This document shows, one piece after another, positions 21,536 through 21,821 of a stretch of DNA of 21,821 nucleotides (positions are counted from its first letter, which is position 1; each line of letters begins with the position of its first letter). Position numbers and translations under genes: made by a program. The stretch spans positions 37,081 to 58,901 of the forward strand of contig CAJUSM010000002.1 of the NCBI GenBank assembly GCA_910588935.1, given 5' to 3'. The notes below the pieces were generated by a model. The model made no database searches. It saw only the letters and a program-made list of their open reading frames with translations, and was not told the origin of the DNA. This stretch comes from an uncultured Oscillospiraceae bacterium. GTDB taxonomy: Bacteria > Bacillota > Clostridia > Oscillospirales > Acutalibacteraceae.

Positions 21536-21821
21536 ATGAATACCGAAAAGACCGGCGCCGAAAAAGCAAAGCAGGCTGGGGTAGCGGAAAAGCTGAACCC
21601 CAGCGAAGTGCCCATCTACCTGTTCCACAGCGGTAAAAATCGCCGCGCCTATGAGTTTCTGGGTGTACATAAGGCAACTCATAATGGTAAAAAATGCATG
21701 GTGGCCCGGGTTTGGGCTCCCCATGCCCGGGCTGTCTCCCTGGTAGGCAATTTCTGCAACTGGGATAACGCAAAGTATCCATTGGCCAAAGTGGACGACA
21801 GTGTTTGGGAGGGCTATACAG
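21536..21821 (+). CDS. glgB: 1,4-alpha-glucan branching enzyme, 3' end outside window
   Basis: GlgB forms alpha-1,6 branches in glycogen. Only the first 95 residues are present, running to the window edge. They show a Lys/Ala-rich lead (MNTEKTGAEKAKQAG), then PIYLFHSGKNRRAYEFLGVH, typical of the GlgB N-terminus, and the start of the CBM48-type beta-sandwich: MVARVWAPHARAVSLVGNFCNWD, then VWEGYT. The catalytic GH13 barrel would follow outside the window. AAGGAG at 21520-21525 and the promoter at 21461-21488 support the ATG at 21536. It opens what is probably a glycogen gene cluster downstream. A related CBM48 glycoside hydrolase cannot be fully excluded, but the YEFLGxH motif favours GlgB. Confidence 0.88.
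   Translation, partial: MNTEKTGAEKAKQAGVAEKLNPSEVPIYLFHSGKNRRAYEFLGVHKATHNGKKCMVARVWAPHARAVSLVGNFCNWDNAKYPLAKVDDSVWEGYT

Overview
The window is a typical low-to-mid GC Gram-positive chromosome segment, most likely from an anaerobic gut member of the Clostridia (Ruminococcaceae/Oscillospiraceae type). The reasons are: the prp-rpmA-obgE order with an L27 that carries the cleavable Firmicutes N-terminal extension; mini-RNase III; TmcAL instead of TmcA; an EF_2568-type aminotransferase paired with a DUF3343 protein; a DUF1540 protein; strong GGAGG ribosome binding sites; and clear TTGNNN-17-TATAAT promoters. No rRNA, tRNA, CRISPR array, phage or intact insertion sequence was seen.

Layout. 1-2938: ribosome and translation block: prp (5' end missing), rpmA, a terminator, an AT-rich orphan membrane protein, obgE and mrnC. 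2916-3845: YitT membrane protein, convergent with a tiny Asn/Gln-rich gene on the minus strand (3896-4057). 4264-5598: RsmF-like rRNA m5C methyltransferase, convergent with tmcAL (5721-6917, minus). 7128-8336: ackA with a 160-nt leader and its own promoter, followed by a run of hairpins ending in a terminator. 8675-11335: a secreted, SLH-anchored, multidomain GH24-like lysozyme whose catalytic domain appears to be split by an SH3 domain. 11478-14277 (minus): an orphan membrane protein, a MerR/TipAS regulator with a 19-bp-spacer promoter, a DUF3343 protein and a cysteine-desulfurase-like enzyme. 14513-14839: Cys-rich DUF1540 protein. 15082-16403: ADP-ribosylglycohydrolase tightly coupled to a small unknown protein. 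16513-16770: small conserved unknown. 17021-20017: GtrA and two LCP proteins, a cell-wall glycopolymer block. 20014-20180: a MITE-like palindromic element. 20216-21154: sugar nucleotidyltransferase-like protein. 21536 to the end: start of glgB.

How the parts work together. Prp removes the L27 extension so that L27 can assemble; Obg and mini-RNase III act on 50S assembly and 23S maturation; the RsmF-like enzyme and TmcAL modify rRNA and tRNA. GtrA, the two LCP proteins and perhaps the nucleotidyltransferase fit the export and attachment of wall glycopolymers. The ARH and its 2-nt-spaced partner may form a reversible ADP-ribosylation pair; that is inference only.

The observations most worth a second look are the 167-bp near-palindrome at the end of the second LCP gene, the SH3-interrupted lysozyme, the Asn/Gln-rich peptide gene with its hairpin leader, and the ARH-partner pair.
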